Below are positions 23,201 through 32,922 of a stretch of 64,000 nucleotides of DNA, piece after piece. A model generated the notes under the pieces. It was not told the DNA's origin and ran no database searches. It saw only the letters and a list, made by a program, of their open reading frames with translations. A program made the position numbers and the translations under genes. Origin of the DNA: JANQPA01 sp964548175 (GTDB taxonomy: Bacteria > Bacteroidota > Bacteroidia > Chitinophagales > Saprospiraceae); assembly GCA_964548175.1 (NCBI GenBank), contig CAZJQS010000014.1, positions 34,259-98,258 on the forward strand. The letters run 5' to 3'. Numbering within the stretch: position 1 is the stretch's first letter; each line of letters begins with the position of its first letter.

Positions 23201-26200
23201 GGCTATGACTATCCAGCCAGCTTTGAGTGCGGCAATATGAATGTGACCCTGGATCTGTGTATTAAGAACACGGAGCCGGTTCCTTTAGAAAAGCTGCAGG
23301 CAATGCTCGATCTGGAGAGCCAGTTTGGTCTAGCCTTCGTACAGTTTGTCAGCGCTGAGGTGCTGGAGCAGGAAGGAAAAACCGTAGAGGAATATCCGGT
23401 GATCAACAGCGCTTATGCTGGGGGGGCAGGAAATATCCTGGATGGAGAAAGTGGATTGCTGTATCCTGAACAGGAGGTATGCATCCGCATTACCGTGGAG
23501 ATCGATCCGGATGCTGGTGGAGCTATGGACCCATTAATGGCGCAGGCTTCAGTAAGCGGTAAAGCTGTTAACTATCAGGGAATAGCGATACCAGACTGGT
23601 GCAACGGAGGCGAACAGTTCATGGTCATGGATCTTTCCAATGACGGGCTGTACTTCCAGGGCGGTTATGACGATTTTGACAACAAAACCAACCTGAGCGA
23701 CTGTTGGAAAAACATCCACCTGATCGCACAGAACGATGTGGTCTATGTACCAGTGGATGAAAATTGTCAGATAACGATCACGGCCGATATGCTGCTGGAA
23801 GGCTTTATCGACCGTTGCAGCGATGAGTTCTTCCCGGAAGGAGGCTTCTATCGAGTCAGGTACAATGACGAAGAATTGCTGGGTGAGTTGAAGATAGATG
23901 TAGCCGATTACAATGTAGGTGAGCCGCTGGTCTTCGAGGTCAGAACCGTATCCGATTACTGTAACCCAGTTTGGGGTTATGTGATCCCGGAAGATAAGTC
24001 AGCAGCTACGATCCCTGAGGTGAATGGCGAACTGATGCTGGTATGCACAGATGTAGACAGCATTAAGAAGTACTTCCAGTCTGATATCCGACAGGATAAA
24101 GATGACTGTACCTTCAGCGGCGTAAGCTGGGATCTGCTCAGAGAAGCCGGGGTGTTCAATATCGACGAACTACAGGACGGCTGCTTCGATATCTGTCATC
24201 TGGACATTGCGGTGAGTGATTTGTTTATGCCGGGAGACGCTTGCACAGGATCTATGATGCTGCGCACCATGCGCATCAAGGACGCCAAAGGCAATGTGTC
24301 TACTGTTCAGATACCGATCCGTTTCAAGCCAATCGAATTGATCCTGGATGAGATCATGGAAAACAGAGAACTGGATCTTTGCGCCTATCCCGGAGCTGAT
24401 GAAAACGAGCTGCTGCGTCTGACCGGAGCGCCCTACTACATCAACGGCTTTGGAGATAAGGTCTATATCGATCAGTCGATGATGGATGAAAATAATGGGG
24501 CAGGCCTCTGCAACATCAGTATTTCTTACAAGGATCATACAATAACAGAGAATTGCGTAGAAAAAGTAGAGCGTACCTGGACCATCTGGGATTGGTGTAA
24601 GAGCTCTGAGCCGGTTACCAAGGTGCAACAGATCAAGTGGGGTCAGTTATCTGCGCCGCAGGTGAGCTGTCCGCCAAGACACACCGATACCGTTAGCACA
24701 GGTGCTTTTGACTGTACAGCGAGTTTCATCGTACCGAAGCCGATCGTGGCGGGTTGCGTGAACAATGAGTTTGACTATACCATCAAAGTATACAGAGAAC
24801 AAATCAAGCGTGATCCGACCGGACTGCCGGTAGAGCCTCGCGAACTGGAGACCGTATTGTATCCAGCAGTTGTACAATCACAAGCTGATGGTACCTATCT
24901 GGTCGGTGGACTGGAAATCGGCACTTACTATATCGGCTATAATGTTACGGATGCCTGTGGCAATGTAGCGGAAGAAGTCAGATGCAAGTACATCGTGGCC
25001 GATCTGACCGAGCCGGTAGCGGCATGTAATGACGAACTGCACGTATCAGTCGGTGGCGACGGCATTGCTCACATCACGGTAGATGATGTCAACGAAGGCA
25101 GCTGGGATAACTGTGAGTTGGTGGATGTGAAAATACGCCGCGACCTGGATAGCTGCTATGACAGCTACCTGAATGAGGTATACCAGATCGCAAGTATTGA
25201 TGAGTTGCATGAGATCGAGACGGTAGATAAACTAGGTAATCCGATGTACCTGTACTATAGGGTAGAGGGTGGAAGAGACACGCTGATCATGAAGCAACTG
25301 GCTAAAGACAATGCTTACCACTACTATACTTACTGGAAAGACGAGCTTTGGTTTACTTGTTGTGACATCAGCAAGTCTCCCGAAGATTACGTCAGAATAG
25401 AGCTGAAAGCCACCGATAAGTACGGCAATGAGAACATCTGCTGGCAAGATCAGCTGGTGGAGAACAAGCTGACGCCAATTTGCTGGGCGCCTGCCGACAC
25501 AACACTGGATTGCACCACGCTTGACTTCGACGCCACCGACCTGGAGGCAGTCAGAGCGAAATTTGGAACAGTGGAAGCGTTATTGGCCAGCGGCGAATTG
25601 GCTGTAGACTTCAACTGCGACTTTGTCGTCACCGACACCATCGAGTGGGATTCTACGGCTTGTTCAACCGGAACGTTGAAGCGTATTTTCACCGTAACCG
25701 CACCTTCTTCTCAGGGCATCATGAGTTCTACTTGTGTGCAGACCATAGAAGTGCTGAAGAAGAACGATTTTGTGATCCAATTCCCTGCTGATGCGGAGGA
25801 CGATTGCAGGGGTGACGGAGGAGAAGATCTGGAGCTGACTACCTTTGCCTGCGATGTATTTGCAGTACAGCGAGATACCTCCATCTTTGAGGGCTCCGGC
25901 GATGAATGCTTCAAGCGCTACATCACATATCGCGTGATCAACTGGTGTGAATATGACGGCATCACCTTAGAGCCGTCCGTCATACCAAGGGATTACGATT
26001 GTGACGGGAATTTGCTGGAGCCAACCTGGGTGAAAGTAGACGATGCAGGCGACTTCATCGTAGATGACGACGCAAGTGTAGCCACACCAGGCGACATCGC
26101 TTCCATCGTAGAGGCTGAGCTCAGCGCCGGTGATAATAACTTCAGAGCGACTACCTACAATCTGCCGATTGTAGACGGCGCTTACAATTTCGATACTGAA

Positions 26201-28297
26201 TGTGACGACAAGACCTACGCCTACACGCCAGGCTACTGGGAGTACACTCAGGTAATTAAAGTATACGACGACGAGGCGCCGATCATCAGCGCAGACACTT
26301 TTGAATTCTGCGCCTTCGGACCAAGCGGAGCAGCAGACTGCAATGCTGAGGTGATGATCCCTGTTGCTGTGGTGGATTCCTGCACTGAAACGGTGGATAT
26401 CAGAGCAGTACTGATCGACGTAGACGCCGACGGAGGCGAGGTGAACGCCATCGATGATCTGTACACCGCTACCCTTGACGGCGATACCCTGAGAATTGCC
26501 AGCATTGCCGGCAAAGGCTTGCCGGTGGGTAACCACAAGTTCATCGTACGCATCGCCGACCTGTGTGGCAATGTAGCTAATAGAGAGATACCGTTCTCTA
26601 TCGTTGACTGCAAAACGCCGGCTCCGATATGTAAGTCGATTTTGAGCGTAGATCTGATGCCGGTGGTAGAGAACAAAGAAGTGATCGGCGGATCGAATGT
26701 GGTTTGGGCGACTGACTTTGTGGCCAGCGGAATTGTAGACTGTACGCCACATCCACAGGCTGATGTGATCGCCAACTCTGAGAATAACGTACGTTACTTT
26801 GCCATCCGTCAGGATGAGGTCATGGATTCCCTGAGCGTTGAAAGACCTACTGCTGAGGAATTGGCCGAGTACATGACCAGCGGCGGCAGAGACTTCGAAG
26901 ATTACCGTGATGTCTTCTTCGATTGCGCCGACAACGGAGCGGCGGTGACAGTCTTTGTGATCGCTATGGACGGCGCCGGTAATCTGGATTATTGTACGGT
27001 AATGGCCAATGTACAACCAGGCTCAGATCCTGATCCATGTACGGGCGAGCCTGCAGAAGGAGAGCGGGCGACCATTGCGGGTCTGATCACAACTATGGAA
27101 GATGAGATCGTAGAGGGTGTAGAAGTGCTGCTTAGCGGAACGAGCGACGGACAGCTGCGCACCGGACTGGACGGCAGCTACGCCTTCGAAGAACTGCTGA
27201 TGGGCTACGACTATTCCATCACACCAAGACTGGATATTGATCCGATGAACGGAGTAAGTACGTTTGACCTGGTGAAAGTCACGCAGCATATCCTGGGCGT
27301 TGAAGCGCTTGGCCACCCGCTGCGAATGATCGCTGCTGACGTAAACAACTCCAAGTCGATCACGACCTTAGACTTGATCCAGTTGCGTAAGATGATCCTG
27401 AGCATAGACGACCATTTTGCCAACAATACCAGCTGGCGCTTCGTTGACGCGAATTACGAATTCCCAGAAGGTACAGACCCATGGTCGGCGCCATTCCCTG
27501 AGATCGTCAACATCAATGACCTGGATGGTATGGAGCTGAATGTTGACTTCTACGCCGTTAAGATCGGTGATGTAAACATGAGTGCGACGGCCAACACCTT
27601 GTCTCTGGATGAGCGCAATGTAACCGGCCTGTTCACCATGAAGACGGAAGATCAGTACATCGAAGCCGGTCAGACCTATGAGGTTACGCTGAGCAGCGAA
27701 GAGCTGGATCAGATACTGGGTTACCAGTTTACGCTGACCTTCGACAATGCAGTGCTTGAACTGAAAGACATCCAGTACGGACAGTTAGGCAAGCAGAATG
27801 TCGGTCTGACGCATCTCGAGGAAGGCGTGATCACGGCCAGCTGGAACGATCCAAACGGAAGAGTTTCAGGCACAGCCACTGCTGACCTGTTGACTTTGAC
27901 CTTCAGAGCTTATCAATCCGGTCAGTTGAGCGAGTTGTTGGGCATCTCTTCCAGATACACCATGGCGGAAGCTTACGACCTGAGAGGCAACCTGAAGGAT
28001 GTAGTGATCGACTTCGGCGACGGCAAAGTAGCCGGACTGGGATACGAGTTGTACCAGAACCTTCCTAACCCATTCATGACGCAGACAGTGATTGGTTTCA
28101 ACCTGCCACAGGCAGGCCAGGCTGAAATGGTGCTGCGCGGCGGCAATGGAGAGGTACTGCAGATCATCAGAGGTGATTATACTAAAGGATACAACATGAT
28201 CAGAATTGACAGAAACCATCTGCCGACAGGAGTGATATACTACACGCTGAAATCAGGTGAATATACCGCAACGAGAAGGATGATTATTGTAGAATAA
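8203..28297 (+). CDS. Giant T9SS-exported multidomain surface protein (GEVEDY, SdrD-B, dockerin, cohesin-like), interrupted by an assembly gap
   Basis: The two halves (8203-17005 and 17106-28297) are in different frames only because the gap is filled with 100 N; the repeat continues across it, so this is one gene of roughly 6.7 thousand codons. Order: lipoprotein-like signal with lipobox LLYAC (Cys25); a region of about 180 residues with VDLRIYDKG and ELVIDPTISF, as found at the N-terminus of many SBBP-type Bacteroidota proteins; a propeller-like stretch; a choice-of-anchor-A-like domain (about nt 11150-12050); Ig-like repeats (12100-14680); eleven GEVEDY domains with Ca-binding-like loops such as DWNGDGSFDDEGE; five SdrD-B-like domains (VGNLVWEDRNxNGLQD) alternating with the last ones; a Cys-rich HYR-like region (23170-27050); two dockerin-type repeats (about 27230-27410); a cohesin-like domain (27600-28020); and a type A sorting domain (LYQNLPNPF ... 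MIIVE). The protein should be secreted and surface-bound. The ligand is unknown. Confidence 0.85.
12403..14148 (+). repeat. Tandem duplication of a three-domain block inside the giant gene
   Basis: Block 1 (12403-13272, 870 bp) and block 2 (13273-14148, 876 bp) each encode the same series: a domain starting VANxVTLxLCDDGDG, a second starting ANNVxLALCDDGxGEV, and a third starting APxGDxVCxGxxANLxGN and ending in EDENGCxA. The internal A and B domains are themselves related. Both blocks are in frame, so the gene has grown by an in-frame tandem duplication of about 290 codons. Confidence 0.8.
14683..23166 (+). repeat. Array of 11 GEVEDY domains, the last five each followed by an SdrD-B-like domain
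   Basis: GEVEDY units begin with (L/V/A/I)D(F/Y/L)GD and end with GEVEDY near nt 14683, 15241, 15733, 16246, 16801 (gapped), 17198, 17722, 18712, 19726, 20869 and 22080. From unit 7 on each is followed by an SdrD-B-like domain beginning (K)(V/L)GN(L/V)VW near 18240, 19264, 20329, 21529 and 22684. Most GEVEDY units carry an acidic DxDxDG-like loop, suggesting calcium binding, as known for related beta-sandwich adhesin modules. Confidence 0.85.
17006..17105. other. Assembly gap of 100 N within a repeat unit
   Basis: The sequence before the gap ends in DEDGVEE and that after it resumes at FRIGTVQAEVENPTGFAMDGEVEDY of the same GEVEDY unit. Sister units contain about 75-79 residues between these points, so about 225-240 bp are probably missing, not 100. 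The flanks need a multiple of three to stay in frame, and 100 is not one; the apparent frame break is therefore artificial. Confidence 0.9.
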
Positions 28298-28422
28298 TTG
28301 TTTCCTCTTACTAGGGGGAGGAGGGCCTTTGGGCTCCCTCCCACTTTGATCATAGCAATGATCTTTCCATAAGATTAGACCGACTTCAAAGAAAAGTGTT
28401 ATCATTGATTATGATTTGTTAG

Positions 28423-28450
28423 AGCCCTGGCTGACGGCCAGGGCTTTCTT
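28423..28450 (+). terminator. Intrinsic terminator of the giant gene
   Basis: AGCCCTGGC at 28423-28431 pairs with GCCAGGGCT at 28437-28445, followed by TTTCTTTTT. It lies 125 nt after the stop codon. A GC-rich imperfect hairpin (about 28304-28335) precedes it. Confidence 0.75.
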
Positions 28451-28454
28451 TTTG

Positions 28455-28528
28455 CAGTCCACTTCCGACTCGAACGGAATCCCCCGGTGTCAAAGACCGG
28501 TGCACTGAACCTGTTATGCTAGTGGACT
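28455..28528 (-). tRNA. tRNA-Gln (anticodon UUG)
   Basis: The minus strand folds into a complete 74-nt cloverleaf. Acceptor AGTCCAC (from 28528) pairs with GTGGACT (to 28456); discriminator G at 28455, CCA not encoded. D arm GCAT/GTGC with GG in its loop; anticodon stem CCGGT/ACCGG with the 7-nt loop CTTTGAC, giving anticodon TTG; T arm TTCCG/CGGAA with loop TTCGAGT. A37 after the anticodon agrees with glutamine tRNAs. It stands alone between the giant gene and the bla operon. Confidence 0.9.
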
Positions 28529-28582
28529 TTTTTTTTTGAGAAATAGGCGGTCGGAAGATCACCTACCTCTTATTTCATAATG

Positions 28583-28618
28583 ACAAAAGCCTTATGGATC
28601 CATCCATAAGGCTTTTGT
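28583..28618 (-). terminator. Palindromic terminator, probably for the blaI-blaR1 operon
   Basis: ACAAAAGCCTTATGGAT at 28583-28599 pairs exactly with ATCCATAAGGCTTTTGT at 28602-28618. On the minus strand it ends in TTTTGT, about 210 nt after the blaR1 stop; on the plus strand it also ends in a short T run. Confidence 0.6.
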
Positions 28619-28827
28619 GATTAGCAACATTCAGTTCCAAATACATCAACACCTCATAGATGGTTCTATGATCTTTTGCGGTGGTTGTGATATTTGGATA
28701 TTTGCTTTCATGTGTTTCTAAACTGATGCTTTTGGGAAATAGTTCCAGGTGACATTAAAAAACTATCTGTATAAACTATTTTTGTTAGGTTTAGTCACCA
28801 AGATTTTCTTTCAGCATTACTCAGGTT

Positions 28828-30711
28828 TTATTTCGTCTCATCCATCAATTCTACTTCAACATCTGTTCCTTCGCACACTTTTTTCAGCACCTTAGTTTCT
28901 TTTCCCACATAAGACATAACCAGATCGGCGCAGGAATCGGGTATTTTCAGGGAAAAATTGCCATAGAAATCCGTTATGGTGCCGTTTTTGGTGCCCTTAA
29001 TGATGATGTTGACCCCAATCAACGGTTGTTTATTACTATCCAGGACCGTACCTGTAACGAGGGTTCCATCATTACTTATTTTTTTGCGTTGGATAGACTT
29101 TGTTTCGGCCCCAATTCTATTTTTTTCCATTTCTTTCTTCTGGGCCTCTGTTAAGTATCCTTTAAGGAAAATTTCGATCACTCCGTTTTTACCTTTTTCT
29201 CCAAATCTTTTCACTGCTTTTTCTCCTTTCCAGACGATTATTCTTTCAATTTTATTGGGGTTAATTTCATTTAAGGGCTCCTTACCACCGACGATCTTGC
29301 CGTTAACTATGAATATGGGCACTGTATCCTGTGGCATTAAGGGCATCACCGGGATGCTCATATCGCGTTCTATATTTGCCAAGGGCTTTAGATCCATTGA
29401 AGTATTTTGGGTGTAGAGTAGCGATGGACCAGTCGAAGTGTCGAGAATATTGTTTTTCTTCAGTCCAACAACTTCATTTTTCTGTTCGGTATCGCTTTCA
29501 ACTCTAGTCTTTGATTCCGGTGCTGAAGTTTTTTCGGCAGCAGTTTCCAGTTTGCTTTCTGTTTGCTTTGGTTCAGGCACAGGAGAAAAGTCATTATCCT
29601 GATTATGGGAAACAACAGGTATTTCTACTACCGACAAAGTCGAGTTGCTATCCTTTTCTATTTCGGGTAAATAAAACGCCTGAGCCAATACGGCCGTCAG
29701 TAACAATATCATTAAAATACCGCTTTTGAGTAAAGAGGGCCGTTGATCATATTGCCCGAACAAACGGAATATACGCTTGCTGAATGTTCCTTTTCTACTA
29801 TTTGCAGACATAGCCAGATTTGTTTTAATTAATGAATGTTGTGTGTGAAGCCGGGTAAGGGTTTCGGCGTACAAAAAAGGATTCTGTTGTGTTTTAATGA
29901 CGAGGTCATCACAACCATACTCTCTTTCCTGACGGATCTCACCCGACATCCACCAAATGAAAGGATGATAGAAAAACAACACTTCAATCACAGATTGGAC
30001 AATATTTACCAGGTAATCTTGCCTGCGGATATGAGCCAGTTCGTGCAGAATCAATACTTCTATCTGCTCGGGATTCAGGCCTGTAAAAAGAGCCGCGGGG
30101 AATAATATGACCGGCTTATAGAAGCGAAAGGTAACGGGTACATTGATGCGATCCGTTAGTAAAAACCGCACTGCTCGCTTTACCTTCATTTGCCGGGCTA
30201 ATTGCTCTACTCTATCCCTCCATAGCTGATTCTCCGGAATCTGTCCGGATCGCTGAAGCTGCGAAAGGAAATTAAATCCCAAGGCCATTTTAACTAAATA
30301 AAAGATCAAGCCTAATAACCAAAGGCCTCCGATAAAAGGGATGTACGGGCCTAGTTGCTGATGGATATCTTCCACAAAGGTCCAGATGGACTTAGAATCC
30401 TGAAAAACGAACAGGAAATAGGCGCCCGAATTAATTTGGATATCTACGCTGCCCTGGGCGATTCCTTCGCCAATTTGAGGAGCACTCATTTCAACCCAAT
30501 ATCCGGCAAAAGTCACAGAAGACCACACCAGAGCTAGTAGCAATCCTGTCAGCAATACCCCATATCGCACCCTGGCCTGCTGCCTTCCAATCATCCAAAG
30601 TAGCAGACGCAAGGCCAGTCCGATCAAGGTGATCTGCCATAAGCTGTGGACGATTGTCCAGCCAAAAGCCTGCCCCAATGGGAAAAAATCCGTCCAAATC
30701 GAATTATTCAT
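28828..30711 (-). CDS. blaR1: BlaR1/MecR1-like M56 membrane metallopeptidase sensor with TonB-plug-like and CarboxypepD-reg tail
   Basis: A 627-residue protein. The N-terminal third has several membrane helices (residues ~15-40, 50-70, 125-145) and the zinc-protease motif HELAH at 223-227, with the downstream Glu in EREYGCDD as likely third ligand; this is the M56 family, in which the membrane protease responds to a signal and inactivates the BlaI repressor. After a helix near residue 330 comes a low-complexity linker, then a TonB-plug-like stretch (FIVNGKIVGG ... IERIIVWKGEKAVKRFGEKG) and a carboxypeptidase-regulatory-like beta domain (GTVLDSNKQPLIGVNIIIKG). A penicillin-binding sensor domain is absent, so the signal is probably not a beta-lactam. 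The start at 30711 overlaps the blaI stop by 8 bp (ATGAATAA), giving translational coupling; an upstream in-frame ATG at 30792 lies within blaI and is less likely. Confidence 0.85.
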   Translation of the reverse strand: MNNSIWTDFFPLGQAFGWTIVHSLWQITLIGLALRLLLWMIGRQQARVRYGVLLTGLLLALVWSSVTFAGYWVEMSAPQIGEGIAQGSVDIQINSGAYFLFVFQDSKSIWTFVEDIHQQLGPYIPFIGGLWLLGLIFYLVKMALGFNFLSQLQRSGQIPENQLWRDRVEQLARQMKVKRAVRFLLTDRINVPVTFRFYKPVILFPAALFTGLNPEQIEVLILHELAHIRRQDYLVNIVQSVIEVLFFYHPFIWWMSGEIRQEREYGCDDLVIKTQQNPFLYAETLTRLHTQHSLIKTNLAMSANSRKGTFSKRIFRLFGQYDQRPSLLKSGILMILLLTAVLAQAFYLPEIEKDSNSTLSVVEIPVVSHNQDNDFSPVPEPKQTESKLETAAEKTSAPESKTRVESDTEQKNEVVGLKKNNILDTSTGPSLLYTQNTSMDLKPLANIERDMSIPVMPLMPQDTVPIFIVNGKIVGGKEPLNEINPNKIERIIVWKGEKAVKRFGEKGKNGVIEIFLKGYLTEAQKKEMEKNRIGAETKSIQRKKISNDGTLVTGTVLDSNKQPLIGVNIIIKGTKNGTITDFYGNFSLKIPDSCADLVMSYVGKETKVLKKVCEGTDVEVELMDETK

Positions 30712-31096
30712 CGCGTTGCTTTTTTTGTTCTTCCAGAAATTTTTGAATCTCTTCAATTTCTTCCAGCGAGGCTTTACTCTGCCCCAGGGCATCCATGACC
30801 AAATTTTTGGCTGACCCCTTATACGCTGTATTCAGCAAACGCTTAAACAAAGACTGTTGGACTTCTTCCTCTCTGGGCACTGCAGAATAGTAATGGGTTT
30901 TACCTTTTTTTTTCCGGCTTACCATCTGCTTGTCGGTCATGCGTTGCAATTGCTTAAGAATAGTGGTGTACCCCACTTGCCGCTTGTTACTCAACTGCTC
31001 ATGAATGAACCGTACACTGGACGGCTGGTGCGCCCAAAGCACCTGTAAAATCTCCAGTTCTGACTCCGTTGGTTGATAAATATTTGATTCTTCCAT
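30704..31096 (-). CDS. blaI: BlaI/MecI/CopY family transcriptional repressor
   Basis: A 130-residue winged-helix repressor: TESELEILQVLWAHQPSSVRFIHEQL, then the recognition region (RQVGYTTILKQLQRM), the wing KKKGKTHYYSAV, and a helical dimerisation tail. By family, it binds paired dyads and is cleaved or inactivated through the partner M56 protease. The start at 31096 (MEESNIYQ) is chosen over 31168 because the longer form adds an atypical N-terminus that would begin almost at the predicted transcription start. It is the first gene of a two-gene operon with blaR1. Its own promoter carries two dyads, so it is autoregulated. No beta-lactamase gene is nearby. Confidence 0.9.
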   Translation of the reverse strand: MEESNIYQPTESELEILQVLWAHQPSSVRFIHEQLSNKRQVGYTTILKQLQRMTDKQMVSRKKKGKTHYYSAVPREEEVQQSLFKRLLNTAYKGSAKNLVMDALGQSKASLEEIEEIQKFLEEQKKQRDE

Positions 31097-31165
31097 AATT
31101 GAAAGTTTCTTTTCCCACCCATCGATAAAGTGGAATAAAAAAGGAATATGATCATAACCTGGAGA

Positions 31166-31219
31166 CAAATATAAACGACACTTGTCGTAGATGCAAATAA
31201 ATCTACGTCAATTGTCGTA
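31166..31219 (-). promoter_or_regulatory. blaI promoter with two operator dyads
   Basis: On the minus strand, TTTG (plus 31194-31197) and TATATTTG (plus 31166-31173) are exactly 20 bp apart, a textbook Bacteroidota promoter. The dyad ACGACACTTGTCGT (31175-31188) lies between the two boxes, and a second, TACGTCAATTGTCGTA (31204-31219), lies just upstream, 30 bp centre to centre, about three helical turns. Both share the half-site (T)ACGACA/TGTCGT(A), so a BlaI dimer pair should block polymerase. Confidence 0.8.
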
Positions 31220-31261
31220 TTTTAACATTTTTTTACGAATCGAGGCAGGCTGCAGTATATT

Positions 31262-32434
31262 TTAATTCAACCGCTCATAAATCCCGGCAATACCTTGTCC
31301 GCCACCTACGCAAGCTGTCACCATGCCGTATTTCAAATTCCTTCTTTTCAATTCATTAAACAATTGCGTGGATAGTTTCGCTCCGGTGCATCCCAGCGGA
31401 TGACCCAGGGCAATGGCGCCGCCGTTGACATTCACGATCTCCGGATTGAGGCCGGCTTCCTGAATGACGGCCAGTGACTGCGTAGCAAAGGCTTCATTCA
31501 GCTCGATCAGCGCTATGTCCTCCAACTTCATATCCGCTTGCTTCAAGGCCTTTGGAATGGCCTCCACGGGGCCAATGCCCATGTACAGAGGATCCACTCC
31601 ACCTACCGTGCAGGACACCAGGCGGGCAATAGGCTGTAAATTCAGCTGTTTGACCATTTCTTCGCTTACGACCAGGGTAAAAGCCGCCCCATCAGAAGTT
31701 TGCGAAGAATTACCGGCCGTCACCACACCATTTTTTGCAAAAACAGGACGTAGTTTAGCCAGTACTTCCGGCCTGGTGTCGCGACGTACGCCTTCATCCG
31801 TATCCACCACATGCGAAGAAGCAACGCGTTTATTGTTTTTGACAAAAACTTCTTCAACTTTTACAGGTACGATCTCTTCTTTAAAATAGCCCCCATCGAT
31901 GGCTCTGGCCGCTTTCATGTGCGATTGATAAGCGAATTCATCGGCAGCATCCCGGCTGATGTTATATTTTTTGGCTACCGCCTCAGCTGTAATCCCCATA
32001 CTGACCAGATAATCCGGCGTACTGCTGGCCACCTTGTAACTGGGCGCTAGTTTGTAGCCGGTCATCGGGATCATGCTCATGTTCTCCGTCCCACCGGCCA
32101 CGAAGATATGTCCCATGCCTGCACGAATCTTGGCCGTAGCTATGGCAATGGTTTCCAGGCCGGACGCACAATAGCGGTTCACGGTCATGCCGGGTACGTC
32201 CTTGCCCAAGGCTCTCAAAGAGATCTGACGTCCGATCTGCAGGCCCTGCTCTCCTTCAGGATTCGCGCAACCTACGATAACGTCGTCTACTAATTTAGGG
32301 TCTACCTCCGGTGTCTGCTCAAATAAATAGTTGATCACATCCACCGCCAGGTCATCCGACCGATAATGGCGAAAACCGCCTTTGTTGGCTTTTCCTACTG
32401 CTGAACGGTAAGCTTTTATGATGTATGCATCCAT
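31262..32434 (-). CDS. fadA: Acetyl-CoA C-acyltransferase (thiolase)
   Basis: A 390-residue thiolase that cleaves 3-ketoacyl-CoA with CoA to release acetyl-CoA, the last step of beta-oxidation. The nucleophile is Cys89 in NRYCASGLE; the other family motifs are present: GGTENMSMIP, NGGAIALGHPLGCTGAK with the catalytic His, and the C-terminal CVGGGQGIAG with the second Cys. It is cytoplasmic and full length. Its upstream neighbour on the same strand is the fused dehydrogenase/hydratase gene; the pair makes a fatty-acid oxidation unit, here separated by a small four-helix-bundle gene. A biosynthetic acetyl-CoA acetyltransferase is possible, but the context favours beta-oxidation. Confidence 0.93.
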   Translation of the reverse strand: MDAYIIKAYRSAVGKANKGGFRHYRSDDLAVDVINYLFEQTPEVDPKLVDDVIVGCANPEGEQGLQIGRQISLRALGKDVPGMTVNRYCASGLETIAIATAKIRAGMGHIFVAGGTENMSMIPMTGYKLAPSYKVASSTPDYLVSMGITAEAVAKKYNISRDAADEFAYQSHMKAARAIDGGYFKEEIVPVKVEEVFVKNNKRVASSHVVDTDEGVRRDTRPEVLAKLRPVFAKNGVVTAGNSSQTSDGAAFTLVVSEEMVKQLNLQPIARLVSCTVGGVDPLYMGIGPVEAIPKALKQADMKLEDIALIELNEAFATQSLAVIQEAGLNPEIVNVNGGAIALGHPLGCTGAKLSTQLFNELKRRNLKYGMVTACVGGGQGIAGIYERLN

Positions 32435-32450
32435 GTTTGTTGGTATTGTG

Positions 32451-32907
32451 TATTGGGTAGTGGGTATTGAGACCCTTTTTCGACAAAAAGATCTTTGGCC
32501 TTTTTATCAAACATTAACTACCCATTGATTTAATTAATTTATAGGTCATTTTCTGTAATACGTGTATCTTCTTTTCCAATATGTCAAAGGATTCTTTGTC
32601 AGTCATTCCAAGTTCGTAAGAAACGATTAAATGCGTTTCTAATTCGCAGGAAGAGCCATAAGACATTCTTAGAAAGTTGACAAAATCTTTGTCAGAACTC
32701 CCCCGACCTGCGCCTTCTGCTATATTTGAAGGTATTGAGACTGCACATCGGTTCATCTGTGAAACCAACCCGAATTTTTCTTCCGAAGGAAAGGTTTTGG
32801 TCAGTTTGTAAACCTCTTTTACCAAATTTATTCCCTCCCTCCAAACTTTCAATTCCTTAAAATTATGCATAATGTTCAATTTAACATCTCAATACCCACT
32901 ACTCAAT
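32451..32907. repeat. Inverted repeats flanking the four-helix-bundle gene
   Basis: TATTGGGTAGTGGGTATTGAGA at its left end, written here in two parts as TATTGGGTAGT and GGGTATTGAGA (32451-32472), is matched in inverted orientation by 32886-32907 with 21 of 22 bases. The right copy is followed by a second partial copy (CAATACCCACTAC at 32903). The repeats sit 42 nt after the end and 16 nt before the start of the small gene, which looks like a discrete insert between the two beta-oxidation genes. Confidence 0.7.
32514..32870 (-). CDS. Four-helix-bundle protein (23S rRNA intervening-sequence / Avd-like family)
   Basis: A 118-residue all-helical protein with the family hallmarks: start MHNFKELKVW, then LTKTFPSEEKFGLVSQMNRCAVSIPSNIAEG and ELETHLIVSYELGM. 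Members are found inside intervening sequences of bacterial 23S rRNA genes, as stand-alone genes in Bacteroidota, and as accessory (Avd) proteins of diversity-generating retroelements; they form pentameric bundles that bind nucleic acid. There is no reverse transcriptase or rRNA gene here, so this is the stand-alone type. It is bounded by inverted repeats and splits the fatty-acid oxidation operon, which suggests insertion. The start at 32870 is the usual family start; an ATG three codons upstream is possible. Confidence 0.88.
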   Translation of the reverse strand: MHNFKELKVWREGINLVKEVYKLTKTFPSEEKFGLVSQMNRCAVSIPSNIAEGAGRGSSDKDFVNFLRMSYGSSCELETHLIVSYELGMTDKESFDILEKKIHVLQKMTYKLIKSMGS

Positions 32908-32922
32908 ACCCACTACCCACTA

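Noticed and set aside
25967..27016. Long open frames on the strand opposite the giant gene (for example 349 codons at 25967-27016 and 289 codons at 19190-20059)
   Set aside because: They mirror the biased codons of a long repeat gene, have no recognisable domain, and the plus-strand frame is clearly a real protein.
32514..32870. Diversity-generating retroelement, because Avd belongs to the four-helix-bundle family
   Set aside because: No reverse transcriptase, template repeat or variable repeat was found nearby.
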